64,000 nucleotides of DNA from Myxococcota bacterium (GCA_023150835.1 JAKLKB010000018.1:13130-77129); one strand, 5' to 3'; shown: positions 52,902-63,689, counted from the first letter of the stretch. Program-made: numbers and translations. Notes: a model not told the origin generated them from the sequence alone.

Positions 52902-55313
52902 CTAATGTTTTCGTGATGAGAATCTTCGCCAGATCGCCCACCCGATCGCCAGCGGGATCAGCAAGAAAAATCCACCCGCCGAAAACGCTGCACCTGCCGC
53001 TCGAAACATCGCGGCCAACCCTTGCTCAAAGACTTCGTCGTGGATCAGGTATGTCCATGTCGAGGAGGGCCGCTCCATGCCCGAGCGATCCAGCACAAAC
53101 CCTTGGGCCTCCCAACGAGAAGAGCGAAAGGTGCGCAACACACGTCGCGGGATCTCTTCTTCCATCGCTTCGTACGCGGCGATCGCTTGTTGGCAAAAGA
53201 CCACAAAGGGATCATGCCCTGCGGCGCTTTGTAAATGGATCCCTTCTCGGATATCTGCCAGCCGTGCGAGGTGCTCTGCCCAACACGCATCCAGATGAAA
53301 CAACGCAACTTCCCGAACCATCGACTGCAACGCCGCTTCTCCCACTTCTCCAAGCAGGCGATCTACCAAAGCAGGCTCCGCCTCTTTTAACACTTCATTC
53401 CAGTCTTTTTCTCCAAGCAATAGGTCTTTTCGCATCTCAGAAAACGCCAAACGCTGCTCTTCAACAAAAGACGAATACCGAAACAGCGTCTGGCGGATCG
53501 TATAATTTTGCCCTTCGACGATGCGTTGTGTGCGCTCCACCGCTTTCAACAGAGCAGGGTTATCGAGTGGTTCGCCTTCTTCTGTGGGCAAAAAGCGCTT
53601 GGGTATGGAGTCGATCACACGAAAACGCTGCATCAGATCGTCTTCTAGGCTGATAAAAAAACAAGACGAACCCGGATCGCCTTGTCTTCCTGATCGACCG
53701 CGTAGCTGATCGTCGATCCGCACGCTCTCATGGCGATTTGTGCCGATCACATACAGCCCCCCAGCCTTGACCACCGCTGCTCTCTCTGCTTCGTCGGCTC
53801 CCCCCAACTTGATATCCACGCCGCGCCCGGCCATATTCGTGGAGATCGTCACCGCAGCCAAACGCCCTGCTTGTGCGATGATCTCCGCTTCTCGATCATC
53901 GGTTCGTGCATTTAAGACTTGGTGAGATATCCCTAAAATATGTAATCGTTTAGAGATCAATTCTGATTCTTCAACACTACATGTTCCGACAAGAACAGGC
54001 CGACCTTGTTTCTGACAAGCTTGGACGGCTTGCAAGATGGCGTCGTGCTTGGCTTGTTTTGTTGCGTACAGGCGATCAGGTTCATCCACGCGGATACAAG
54101 GGCGATACGTGGGAAGAACAACCACAGACGAACCATAAAACAAAGCAAACTCGGCTTGGGCGGGGCGCGCTGTTCCTGTCATGCCTGCGATCTGCTCGTA
54201 TTGCCGCATCAAATGTTGCAGCGCGATCGAGCCAAGGATCTGCCCTTCGGGTTGCAAGGCCAAGCCTTCTTTCGCTTCGAGGGCTGCTTGGATCCCGTCG
54301 GGCCATTGGCGATCTTCGACCACGCGCCCTGTCCACTCATCGACAAGCTCGATTTTTCCGTCTCGTACGATGTAATCCACATCTTTGTGCAGCAAGATCA
54401 ACGCATGCAGCGCCACATGGATCCCAGCCAACAACGCCTGATTTTCAGACGCATGCAAGGAACCACACCCCAAACGTTCTTCAAGATGCGCAAGACCTTC
54501 TTCTGTCAGGTATACCAAACGCTGGAATTCATCTGTCCGAATGTGACGCTCTAACACCAGCTCTTTTACTAACGCGGCCAATCGGTGGGGTTCTGCGCGT
54601 GTATCCCGCTTTCCTCCCGCGATCACCAACGGGATGCGCGCCTCATCGATCAAGATCGAATCCGCCTCATCCACGATCGCAAACGAAAAGGGCCGATGCA
54701 CCATGGCCTCCGAAGATTGCACAAGCTGATCACGCAAAAAATCAAATCCTGCTTCTTTGGCTGTTGCATACGTGATCTCCGCGGCCCACGCAGCTTTTCG
54801 CTCTGCGGGCGTCAGGTCTTTTTGAATACAACCCACAGAAACACCCAAAAAATCGAAGACGGCTCCCATCCATCGGGCATCACGTTGTGCCAGATAGTCA
54901 TTAAACGTCAGGATATGCACTCCCTTTCCCTGCAACGACCGCAAAAAAGCAGGCATCACCGCCGCAAGTGTTTTGCCTTCCCCCGTTTGCATCTCCACGA
55001 TCTTGCCTTGGTGCATCACGATTCCCGCCATCATCTGCGTATCAAACGGACGCAAACCCACGCACCGATCCGCCACTTCGCGCACCAACGCAAACGCCTC
55101 GACCAACAGAGCATCCAACGCTCTCCCCGTCGATACCGCCTGACGCAAACGCGCAGCGCGTTCTTTCAACGAAGCGTCCTGCTCTTGCTTCAACCCGCCT
55201 TCAAGCGCACGAATCTGCTCCAACAGCGGCGCATACACTCTGGTATCATAGGCGATGGGTTCTTCGCGAAGGCGACTCAGCCATCGACGAAACCTTCCGG
55301 GGATCGGCTGCAT
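52902..55313 (-). CDS. SecA paralogue with C-terminal membrane helix
   Basis: 803 residues. ATPase motor parts are intact: 'GIVMHQGKIVEMQTGEGKTL' (Walker A at 111-115), 'HILTFNDYLAQRDA', 'AIVDEADSILIDEARIPLVI' (DEAD at 215-218), 'GMTGTARPAQAEF', 'AAVTISTNMAGRGVDIKLGG' and 'ESVRIDDQLRGRSGRQGDPG'. The preprotein-binding and helical domains are present ('YTIRQTLFRYSSFVEEQRL', 'WAEHLARLADIREGIHLQSA'). It lacks the C-terminal zinc-binding CxCx8CH tail of housekeeping SecA and instead ends in a predicted membrane helix at about 775-797 with Arg/Lys after it. It is probably an accessory SecA serving special substrates, or a membrane-tethered motor. No SecY or substrate gene is adjacent. Confidence 0.85.
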   Translation of the reverse strand: MQPIPGRFRRWLSRLREEPIAYDTRVYAPLLEQIRALEGGLKQEQDASLKERAARLRQAVSTGRALDALLVEAFALVREVADRCVGLRPFDTQMMAGIVMHQGKIVEMQTGEGKTLAAVMPAFLRSLQGKGVHILTFNDYLAQRDARWMGAVFDFLGVSVGCIQKDLTPAERKAAWAAEITYATAKEAGFDFLRDQLVQSSEAMVHRPFSFAIVDEADSILIDEARIPLVIAGGKRDTRAEPHRLAALVKELVLERHIRTDEFQRLVYLTEEGLAHLEERLGCGSLHASENQALLAGIHVALHALILLHKDVDYIVRDGKIELVDEWTGRVVEDRQWPDGIQAALEAKEGLALQPEGQILGSIALQHLMRQYEQIAGMTGTARPAQAEFALFYGSSVVVLPTYRPCIRVDEPDRLYATKQAKHDAILQAVQACQKQGRPVLVGTCSVEESELISKRLHILGISHQVLNARTDDREAEIIAQAGRLAAVTISTNMAGRGVDIKLGGADEAERAAVVKAGGLYVIGTNRHESVRIDDQLRGRSGRQGDPGSSCFFISLEDDLMQRFRVIDSIPKRFLPTEEGEPLDNPALLKAVERTQRIVEGQNYTIRQTLFRYSSFVEEQRLAFSEMRKDLLLGEKDWNEVLKEAEPALVDRLLGEVGEAALQSMVREVALFHLDACWAEHLARLADIREGIHLQSAAGHDPFVVFCQQAIAAYEAMEEEIPRRVLRTFRSSRWEAQGFVLDRSGMERPSSTWTYLIHDEVFEQGLAAMFRAAGAAFSAGGFFLLIPLAIGWAIWRRFSSRKH

Positions 55314-55527
55314 TTTCTCTTGTCTCCGTTCACAAAATTAAGAAAAGCCACTCCCCCCGCAAGCCACAAAGCTAAGCGGCCCCAAAACAATGGCAAGAAA
55401 AAACAACGCTTGCGCGCCCCTTCAAACCAAACCGACCCTTCGACGCAAGCCCTCTTGACGCTGTGAGCGCAAAGCACCAAGCTCGGAGCTTTGATGGAGA
55501 CAGGAGCGCCTTGCGGACAACCCCCCC

Positions 55528-55737
55528 TATGTTCTCGGCACTTCAAGCGACAGAGTCGTTGTGTTGAAAAGCCTGTGCTCTCTTCGCCCCTCTCGGGGTC
55601 AAGGGAGCCGTGCTAAGGGTGCGGGCCCGCCGCGAGGGCATTGAATCGGCACGCAGCGTCGGGTCAAGGGAGCCGTGCTAAGGGTGCGGGGCGTGGTACC
55701 TCGCCCCACAACACTGTCCAACTGCGTAAGTCCTATT
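55528..55737 (+). repeat. Family A/B repeat with an internal duplication
   Basis: CACTTCAAGCGACAGAGTCG, TGTTGAAAAGCC, TCTCTTCGCCCC and CGGGGTCAAGGGAGCCGTGC, then a block GTCAAGGGAGCCGTGCTAAG plus GGTGCGGG that occurs twice (about 55590 and 55664), and finally the right end CAACTGCGTAAGTCCTATT. The remaining 5' part of the 477-bp gap (55314-55527) shows no supported feature. Confidence 0.75.
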
Positions 55738-55790
55738 CTTACAAAGAAACCAGATCACATTGCGCAAGAAGCGCAAGAAAGGAACCTCTC

Positions 55791-56585
55791 GTGAAACTCG
55801 ATGCGCATCTACGCGAACAATGGCACCAAACCCCCGAAGGATGGCGCTTTGTGGTGCCAGAAGGATGGATGCAAGGGCGCTCGATCTTTGGTGGATTCAC
55901 GGCTGCGGCCCTTGCCGCGCTTGGCTACCGACACATCGATGCCGATCGCGTCTTGCGCACCATGAACATCCAACTGACCCATCCCACCGTCCCGGGCGAA
56001 GCGCAAGGCCAGATCACCATCCTGCGCGAAGGAAAAAATACCACATTTGCGCAAGCACAACTCTTTCAAAACGGTCAGATCACAGCCACGGCCAGTCTGA
56101 TCTTTACCAAGCCACGCGAGACTTCCAAGCCTGTGCTTCCTTCGCTGCGTTGGAGTCCCATCACCGAACCGCCCCCAGAACAACTGGACGATCTACCTTA
56201 TCTACCTGAGATCTTTCCTGAATTTACACAACACTTTGCGATGCGTTGGGCGCAAGGCTCTCCCCCGTTTTCAAGCGCTCAAGAAGCCTCTTTTTCGGGC
56301 TATTGCCGCTTTCGCAAGCCTGCGGGCGATGCCGAAGCCTTGCTTGGGCTGCTCGATGCTTGGCCTTGTCCGAGCTTTTCCATCGTGGATCGCCCGATCA
56401 TGGCCAGCACCGTCACATGGACAGCCCATCTCCTCGCTATCCCAACAGATTTCGATGGATGGTTCGCTTTTACCTACGAAACGGTCGCTGGAGAAGGAGG
56501 TTTTCATACAGCCGTCGGACGCTTGCATGACCCACAGGGAAACCTCGTCGGATGGACAGAACAGCTTGTCATCTTGTTTGATTGA
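55791..56585 (+). CDS. Acyl-CoA thioesterase, double hot-dog type
   Basis: 264 residues starting at GTG 55791, with AAAGGA about 8 nt upstream. Two hot-dog halves: 'WMQGRSIFGGFTAAALAALG' with 'LRTMNIQLTHPTVPGEAQGQ' and 'TFAQAQLFQNGQITATASLI'; then 'FSGYCRFRKPAGDAEALLGL', 'DAWPCPSFSIVDRPIMASTV' and 'FAFTYETVAGEGGFHTAVGR'. This is the TesB-like/'thioesterase family' architecture (length 260-290). It would hydrolyse acyl-CoA. It lies some 12 kb from the type I FAS, whose product would be acyl-CoA, but there is no direct linkage. Confidence 0.82.
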   Translation: MKLDAHLREQWHQTPEGWRFVVPEGWMQGRSIFGGFTAAALAALGYRHIDADRVLRTMNIQLTHPTVPGEAQGQITILREGKNTTFAQAQLFQNGQITATASLIFTKPRETSKPVLPSLRWSPITEPPPEQLDDLPYLPEIFPEFTQHFAMRWAQGSPPFSSAQEASFSGYCRFRKPAGDAEALLGLLDAWPCPSFSIVDRPIMASTVTWTAHLLAIPTDFDGWFAFTYETVAGEGGFHTAVGRLHDPQGNLVGWTEQLVILFD

Positions 56586-56599
56586 AAATAGAACTGATG

Positions 56600-57000
56600 C
56601 GATCGCCTCGTTTTTTATGGGGCGTTGCCCCATACGCGCCTTGTTAAGGTGGAAACCTCGTAGAGTCGGTCTTGATCGCCTTTTTTTTCTCCCCCCCCTC
56701 AATCCCCCCGGCCAACGGGGGGAAGTTGGAACGGGCAGCGTCTGCATTTCGTGCATACAGCGTGCGCCCCGAGGCTTCCGACTTTCGCTCCCTCCCCTGT
56801 TCACGGGGGAGGGCGGGGTGGGGGGCTTTCCTCCGCTTCACCTAATGCCTATGGGGCGTTGCCCCACACCCCACAAGGGACTCTCGCCCCTTGACCCCGT
56901 GAGAGGCGAACAGAGCACCATTTTTCAAGACAACCACTCTGTCGCTTGAGCGTTCGCGAACACGGCTTTTTTTGCCAACTGCGTCACTCCTATCTTACAA
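56600..57000. repeat. Composite of dispersed repeat fragments (B, D, A)
   Basis: ATGGGGCGTTGCCCCATACG (56619) and again ATGGGGCGTTGCCCCACACC (56850) are B ends. At 56695-56840 there are G/C hairpins (CCCCCCGGCCAACGGGGGG and CCCTCCCCTGTTCACGGGGG) that match, in reverse, the D family's GGAAAGCCCC and CACCCCGCCCTCCCCC block. At 56860-56997 is a reversed A/B copy ending AACTGCGTCACTCCTATC. Together they fill the gap between the thioesterase and TPR genes. Confidence 0.7.
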
Positions 57001-57013
57001 GAAAGGAAAAAAG

Positions 57014-58753
57014 ATGTCTTTGCCTGCGATCTTTGCGGCTCACCGTTCGCGGTTTCTTTCTTCGGAGGATCTGGCGGATCGCCTCGAACAAGCGATCGCC
57101 AAAGCACGCAGCCTCGGCGTCACCCCAAGCGATGCCCTGTCTTGTCTGGAGACACTCCTTTGTTATGCCCCCTACAATACAACACTCCATCACGAACTGG
57201 CTCGCCTGCATGCCCAGTTGGGGAACCAAGAATCTTTCGCCGATCACCTTTCTGTTTGCTACGATATGAATCCATCTCAATGCACAGAACTTTTAGAAGA
57301 TCCCTTGCTCAAAGGTTTCCTTTCAGACGAAGAACACGCGCAAGTCTGGGACGCATTAAAGCAAGAGGCTCTCAGCCGCAAATGGAACGTCGTCTCCTTT
57401 CTTCAGATCGCCCCATCTTATGGCCCTTCCGAAGTCGAGCTTCAATGGAAAAACGACGATCTCGACGCCATCGACCGTTTTTATTACGCTCTCCCCGAAG
57501 GCGTGGACCGCTGGGTCCGCCCTCAGATGGATCGGCTTGGCTTTCTTGTCGAAGGCTCGCGCATCACACTCGAAAGCAACGCAGATCGCACCTACTGCTT
57601 TTATGGCCTGCTGCATCAAGCCATCCGCGATATCGCTCCATTTGTCCAAGACGCCCACTTCTTCATGTCCACATCATGCAAAGATTTCTTCGATGAATGC
57701 TGGATCGTCGCTCAACAATTCTTTTTCCGACGCCATCCATCCGTCGGCTATGACAGCGAAGAACAATTGCTCTTCCTTCAAACCTTTCTTCGCCAAACAC
57801 CCGAATATGCTCTGCTTCGCAACGCGCTGTCCCACGAATGGACTCGGGATGCGTCTGTTTTTGTACGCTTTTTTGTGCAAGGCGATCAAGCTTATCAACA
57901 AAAAGCCGAATTCGCACTCGATCAATCCCTTTTCTTTGATTCTCAAAATCCTGAAGTCTTCTATCAAAAAGCGCAGATCGCCCTTTACCAAAAACAGACT
58001 TCCTCTGCTCTCGAAGCCCTGCAAGCTTGTATCCGCTACGACGCCCACCACTTTCACGCCCACTACGCCCTCGGAAAACTTCACTTTGATGCCCAAGACT
58101 ATGCCAAAGCCATCGCCTCTTTTGATCGAGCCGCTGCGGAAAAACCGCACTATAACGAACTCCAGCTATACCGTGGCATGGCGCTCTCCGCTTTGGGCCG
58201 ACATACCGAAGCCAAAATAGCCTATCTTTTGGATATCGAACACATCCCCTATTACAATAGTTTTTCTTGCAACCTCGCAGGAAACAAACTCTATCAACGT
58301 GCAGACTACCAAGAGGCTTTGTTGTATTACGAAGCCGTCTTCCCAAAACACCGCATCTACGAAGCCGATCTCGCCCAAAGAGAAGCCAAAAGCACAAGCT
58401 CTTCCACATTCTACCAACAACGCCGCGACGAGATTTTTTCTCGTGAGATCCGAGCCTTGTACGGCAAAGCTGCTTGCTTTTTTGCACTTGAAGATTACCC
58501 ACAAGCCATCGCAGTCTACGAACAGATCCTCCAGCGCTCCCCCGAAGAGAAAGCCGCCTATCAACACTGCGCCACCTCTTATCTTCGGCTTCATCAATAC
58601 GAGAAAGCAGAAGATTGTCTGCGCCGTTATCTTGAAAAAGTTCCGAATGATCCGACCGCGCTTCGCGACCTTGGCAACGTCCTCACCAAAACAGGAAAAC
58701 ACGCAGAAGCCGAGGATTGCTTTGAAAAAGCCAAACGCTACGCCGCAGCCTGA
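57014..58753 (+). CDS. Tetratricopeptide-repeat protein
   Basis: 579 residues from ATG 57014 (AAAGGA 5-7 nt upstream). No signal peptide. The first 330 residues are helical with a unique middle domain ('YGPSEVELQWKNDDLDAIDR', 'FMSTSCKDFFDECWIVAQQF'). From about 310, at least six TPR units follow: 'PEVFYQKAQIALYQKQTSSA', 'FHAHYALGKLHFDAQDYAKA', 'NELQLYRGMALSALGRHTEA', 'IRALYGKAACFFALEDYPQA', 'KAAYQHCATSYLRLHQYEKA' and 'PTALRDLGNVLTKTGKHAEA'. They should form a protein-binding superhelix. The partner is unknown; neighbours give no hint. Confidence 0.82.
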   Translation: MSLPAIFAAHRSRFLSSEDLADRLEQAIAKARSLGVTPSDALSCLETLLCYAPYNTTLHHELARLHAQLGNQESFADHLSVCYDMNPSQCTELLEDPLLKGFLSDEEHAQVWDALKQEALSRKWNVVSFLQIAPSYGPSEVELQWKNDDLDAIDRFYYALPEGVDRWVRPQMDRLGFLVEGSRITLESNADRTYCFYGLLHQAIRDIAPFVQDAHFFMSTSCKDFFDECWIVAQQFFFRRHPSVGYDSEEQLLFLQTFLRQTPEYALLRNALSHEWTRDASVFVRFFVQGDQAYQQKAEFALDQSLFFDSQNPEVFYQKAQIALYQKQTSSALEALQACIRYDAHHFHAHYALGKLHFDAQDYAKAIASFDRAAAEKPHYNELQLYRGMALSALGRHTEAKIAYLLDIEHIPYYNSFSCNLAGNKLYQRADYQEALLYYEAVFPKHRIYEADLAQREAKSTSSSTFYQQRRDEIFSREIRALYGKAACFFALEDYPQAIAVYEQILQRSPEEKAAYQHCATSYLRLHQYEKAEDCLRRYLEKVPNDPTALRDLGNVLTKTGKHAEAEDCFEKAKRYAAA

Positions 58754-58876
58754 AAGCTCGATCGCCTGCCCTTTTGGAAACTCTGGAACAAAAAGCTAGA
58801 AAGATCAGCGCCCTTTGTACTATGATGGGTTTCGTTTGTGTGTGGATCTCTTCGCCTCCAAAAGAAAGCCAACATC

Positions 58877-61090
58877 ATGCTCACACCATCTTCCAACCCC
58901 CGTCGCTTCTGTTTGACCGATCCGCCGCGCCATGTTCGGAACTCTCATGCTGGGAGATGGTTGCGGATGTTGGGCTTATTCGCCTTGTTTTCCTTGGTGT
59001 CTTGTGGCATCCACCGCGAAGAAGAAGACGCACACGAACACCAAGATCACCATGAACCCGAACGTTGCGGGGCGCCGCTGTATCGTTTCCCCCAAGGCTC
59101 GGAGCATTTCTCGAAGGGGCCTTTGGGCGTTCACGTCGCTGCTCAAACCTGCGGCTCAGGCATGAAACCCCCGTCGATGGGAGGTTTTTCGCGTGGCGTG
59201 GAAGGATACACTTCCTACGTCGGACAAAGCACCTGTGACCCAAGCGCCAAAAGCGGTGTGACGGCCTTCAAAGATCTACTCTTGGCAACGTATCCATGCA
59301 CCGCAAGCTACGGGATTGTCCGCGCTTGCAACGTCGGTGGAACCAGCGAACACAAAGAAGGGCGGGCCTTTGACTGGGGCGTGTCAGCTTTTACACAAAA
59401 ACACGTCGCGGATTCTTTGCTCCAATGGCTGCTTGCCACCGATGCCCAAGGCAACAAACACGCCATAGCCCGTCGTTTGGGCATCATGTACATGGTCTGG
59501 AACAAACAGATCTGGCGCTCTTATCGCAGCCCCGACACATGGTCTACTTATACAGGCTCCAACCCGCACACCGATCACGTCCACTTTAGCTTTGGCTGGG
59601 ATGGGGCCAACAAAAAGACCAGCTTTTGGACAGGCGGAGCTACCGAGATCTGCTCTGCCACCCAAAATCAAAATTGCGCAAACTTCGGATGCCAGTGCGT
59701 AAGCGGAAATTGTGCTGGCGGCTTTTGCCCGGGCAACGGTTGTACATCCCAAGAGACCGGCGATTGCGCAAAGTTTGGTTGTGGGTGTGTCGATCATAAA
59801 TGCGCAGGGGGCGCTTGTGCAGGCTCGGGCTGTACCGCCAAAGAAGAAAAAGACTGCGGAGGATTCGGGTGCAATTGCGCCGATCACAAGTGTTCGGGCG
59901 GATTTTGCGCAGGTTCGGGCTGCACTCTCAAAGAAGAAACCGAGTGCAAGCAAAAAGGCTGTGGATGCGTCGATCACAAGTGTTCGGGAGGCTCGTGCAA
60001 CGGCGAGGGATGCACCGCCAAGCTCCAAACGGATTGCAAAAACCAAGGCTGCACTTGCAAGGACATGAAGTGCGTCTGTTGCACCCCAAGCACCGAGATC
60101 TGCGACAACAAAGACAACGATTGCGATGGCAAGATCGACGAAGATATCTCGCGTGATTGTAAGACAGCCTGTGGAAGCGGCAAAGAGACCTGCCGCGCTG
60201 GAAATTGGGAAGGCTGCACCGCCCCCAAGCCACAACCCGAGATCTGCGACGGCAAAGACAACGACTGCAACGGCCAGATCGACGAAGGCTGTCAATGCCA
60301 AAGCGGAACCTCCCGACCTTGCGGAAAGAGCGTCGGCACTTGCAAAGAAGGTACGCAGGCCTGCGAGGGCGGAAAATGGGGAGCGTGTACAGGCATCGAA
60401 GCGGTTGCTGAGACCTGCGATGGCAAAGACAACGATTGCAACGGCCAGATCGACGACGGCCCTCTCGGTGGCGAAGAGTGTGATCTCGGTGGAGGCGCTG
60501 GCAAGGGGCGTTTGGTGTGTTTTAAGGGGCAGATGCTTTGCCAAGCAAGCACCGAAGAAACGCCCCCCCTCGAAAAAACCCCCGAACCCTCGAACGAATC
60601 ACCCTCTCCAGAAGATGCAAGCCCACCCGAAGAAAGTATCTGTGTCGAAGGGCGACTTTGCCTTGAACCGATCCCCGAAGAAAAGAAGCTGGCTTTGGGA
60701 GAAAGCTGCAAAGATATGTCTGACTGCGAAAGCAACCTTTGTCTGACTTTAGAAGGATCTTCGCGCTGCTCCAAGCCATGCAGCAGCGCCATCGAATGTG
60801 CGGGCGAGATGGAGTGCAAAGACGGAAAAGCCTGTTGGCCCCGTGATGGTGTCTTGAAACTGGATAGCGGCGAACAAACCTGCAAAACCGACAGCGATTG
60901 CACCAGCGGTCAAGCTTGTGACCAAGGCTTTTGTGTCGCTGCACACGAGCTGCGCCCCGTCGGATCGGGATGCACTTGCTCGCACACTTCTCCTTCGACG
61001 CCTCCGCTCGGAGGACTCGGCCTCTTGCTTTTGCTGTGGTTGCGGCGGCGAAAAAAGATGGGGCTTGACGCAAGTCCCTCGCTCGCTTAG
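58877..61090 (+). CDS. MYXO-CTERM surface protein with peptidase-like domain, Cys repeats and MopE-type motifs
   Basis: 737 residues from ATG 58877; ATG 58967 is possible but lacks the basic signal-peptide start. The signal ends in 'LGLFALFSLVSCG', also a lipobox. Residues 60-260 resemble extensin-like/D-Ala-D-Ala-type zinc peptidase folds: 'NVGGTSEHKEGRAFDWGVSA' and 'NPHTDHVHFSFGWDG', with His/Asp residues fit for zinc. Then come five tandem Cys-rich units of about 28 residues ('DCAKFGCGCVDHKCAGGACA'), three MopE-like 'CDGKDNDCNGQIDEG' motifs, a Pro/Glu linker, further Cys motifs, and the C-terminal 'GCTCSHTSPSTPPLGGLGLL' helix ending RRRKK, a MYXO-CTERM sorting tail. It should be processed and attached to the outer surface. 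Confidence 0.82.
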   Translation: MLTPSSNPRRFCLTDPPRHVRNSHAGRWLRMLGLFALFSLVSCGIHREEEDAHEHQDHHEPERCGAPLYRFPQGSEHFSKGPLGVHVAAQTCGSGMKPPSMGGFSRGVEGYTSYVGQSTCDPSAKSGVTAFKDLLLATYPCTASYGIVRACNVGGTSEHKEGRAFDWGVSAFTQKHVADSLLQWLLATDAQGNKHAIARRLGIMYMVWNKQIWRSYRSPDTWSTYTGSNPHTDHVHFSFGWDGANKKTSFWTGGATEICSATQNQNCANFGCQCVSGNCAGGFCPGNGCTSQETGDCAKFGCGCVDHKCAGGACAGSGCTAKEEKDCGGFGCNCADHKCSGGFCAGSGCTLKEETECKQKGCGCVDHKCSGGSCNGEGCTAKLQTDCKNQGCTCKDMKCVCCTPSTEICDNKDNDCDGKIDEDISRDCKTACGSGKETCRAGNWEGCTAPKPQPEICDGKDNDCNGQIDEGCQCQSGTSRPCGKSVGTCKEGTQACEGGKWGACTGIEAVAETCDGKDNDCNGQIDDGPLGGEECDLGGGAGKGRLVCFKGQMLCQASTEETPPLEKTPEPSNESPSPEDASPPEESICVEGRLCLEPIPEEKKLALGESCKDMSDCESNLCLTLEGSSRCSKPCSSAIECAGEMECKDGKACWPRDGVLKLDSGEQTCKTDSDCTSGQACDQGFCVAAHELRPVGSGCTCSHTSPSTPPLGGLGLLLLLWLRRRKKMGLDASPSLA

Positions 61091-61164
61091 GAAGAGAGGC
61101 CAAAGTTTTCCCCTCAGCCCTTCTCTCTCAACGAAGTGGCCCTATACTGCGAAGGAGTGCGCAC

Positions 61165-62533
<1,369 letters not shown>

Positions 62534-62556
<23 letters not shown>

Positions 62557-62595
62557 TTCCCCCCCAAACAGCCCCCCCAAGGCGGCATCCAAGAA
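62534..62595 (+). repeat. Duplicated 3' end of fumC
   Basis: CCCAAGGCGGCATCCAAGAA at 62534-62553 (last codons) recurs perfectly at 62576-62595 after the stop. Confidence 0.85.
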
Positions 62596-62723
62596 CCAAC
62601 CGACAAAGGGGCAATGGGGCGCACACCCGCACGATGCAACACACCATACCAACGGTTGCATCCCATCCTCGGCCTTTTCAGCGCGGTGTACGTCGCTTGT
62701 CCGAACAACCACGAGGACTCCCG

Positions 62724-63668
62724 ATGCACCGCAAGATCCAACCCTTTCTTTTTGTCTTGTTTTTCGCTCTCTGCTTTCCTTTTCTGTATTGCAGCCCTTC
62801 CCCCACCGAAGAACCCGCCCAAGAACCCCGCATCGAAGCCTCGATCGAGTCGCTCCCCGAACCCATCGCCGAAACCACCTCCGAACCAAAGCCCGAACCT
62901 ACCGCCGAAACAAGCCTTGAGTCACAGCCCGAGCCTACGGTCGAAACGACCCCCGAACCACAGCCCGAACCCACCGCTGAAAACAGCCTCCCCGATGCTG
63001 AACACGTCCTTGAACCCCCTGCTCCCGAACTGATCCCTGAGATCATCACAGAGCAGATCCTCCCCCAACCCGGCTTTGGCCAGATCACGGGGGCCTGCGG
63101 TGAACTGGACGACTCCGAGTGGAATTCCTCGAACTCCTTTCTGTTTCGCAACACCATCGATCTCGGAACAACGGGCTTTGATGAAACCAAACTCACCGCA
63201 GGAGGCCAAAAACTGTGGAAAGATGGCAACCTCGGAGGAAGCTCTGTTCATTCAGAGATATTTGCTTATGAAGTCTTACAACGTTGTGAACTCGCCAAAC
63301 TCCTCAAAAGCGAACGAGAGATCCAATACACCAGCAGCAGCGGAAAAAAGACCGATATCTTGGTCGAGATCGACACCCGAAAGATCGGCGTCAGCGTCAC
63401 CCGCGCTTTTCATTACCCTCCCACCACCCCCTACACCGTCCAAGAAGCCACCGATCTGCTCAAAAAGAAGCTGAGCGATATCCCATTGAGCGCTTCCAAC
63501 GCCGCCCCCCAAGACGCATGGGTCCGTTCGATCCTTTCGGTGATCGCATACGACAAACAATACGCCGACACCGTCGAACAAGCCTACAAACAACTTGACG
63601 CCCAAACCAAGGCCAACATCATCTTAATCGTCACCGTCACCGACGGCAAAGACGATTACGTTTATTGA
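62724..63668 (+). CDS. Lipoprotein with Glu/Pro repeat linker and unknown conserved-looking domain
   Basis: 314 residues from ATG 62724 (GAGGA 6 nt upstream). The signal peptide 'PFLFVLFFALCFPF' ends in the lipobox-like LYC. A linker of about 90 residues repeats 'EPxPEPTxETxxE'. The C-terminal 200 residues form a folded domain: 'HSEIFAYEVLQRCELAKLL', 'KKTDILVEIDTRKIGVSVTR', 'AAPQDAWVRSILSVIAYDKQ' and 'KANIILIVTVTDGKDDYVY'. The acidic Glu/Asp residues before a short strand pair faintly recall PD-(D/E)XK nuclease cores, but the usual Lys is not clearly placed. No family was recognised. Confidence 0.7.
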   Translation: MHRKIQPFLFVLFFALCFPFLYCSPSPTEEPAQEPRIEASIESLPEPIAETTSEPKPEPTAETSLESQPEPTVETTPEPQPEPTAENSLPDAEHVLEPPAPELIPEIITEQILPQPGFGQITGACGELDDSEWNSSNSFLFRNTIDLGTTGFDETKLTAGGQKLWKDGNLGGSSVHSEIFAYEVLQRCELAKLLKSEREIQYTSSSGKKTDILVEIDTRKIGVSVTRAFHYPPTTPYTVQEATDLLKKKLSDIPLSASNAAPQDAWVRSILSVIAYDKQYADTVEQAYKQLDAQTKANIILIVTVTDGKDDYVY

Positions 63669-63689
63669 TGGGCCTCACTTGTCGAGTTT

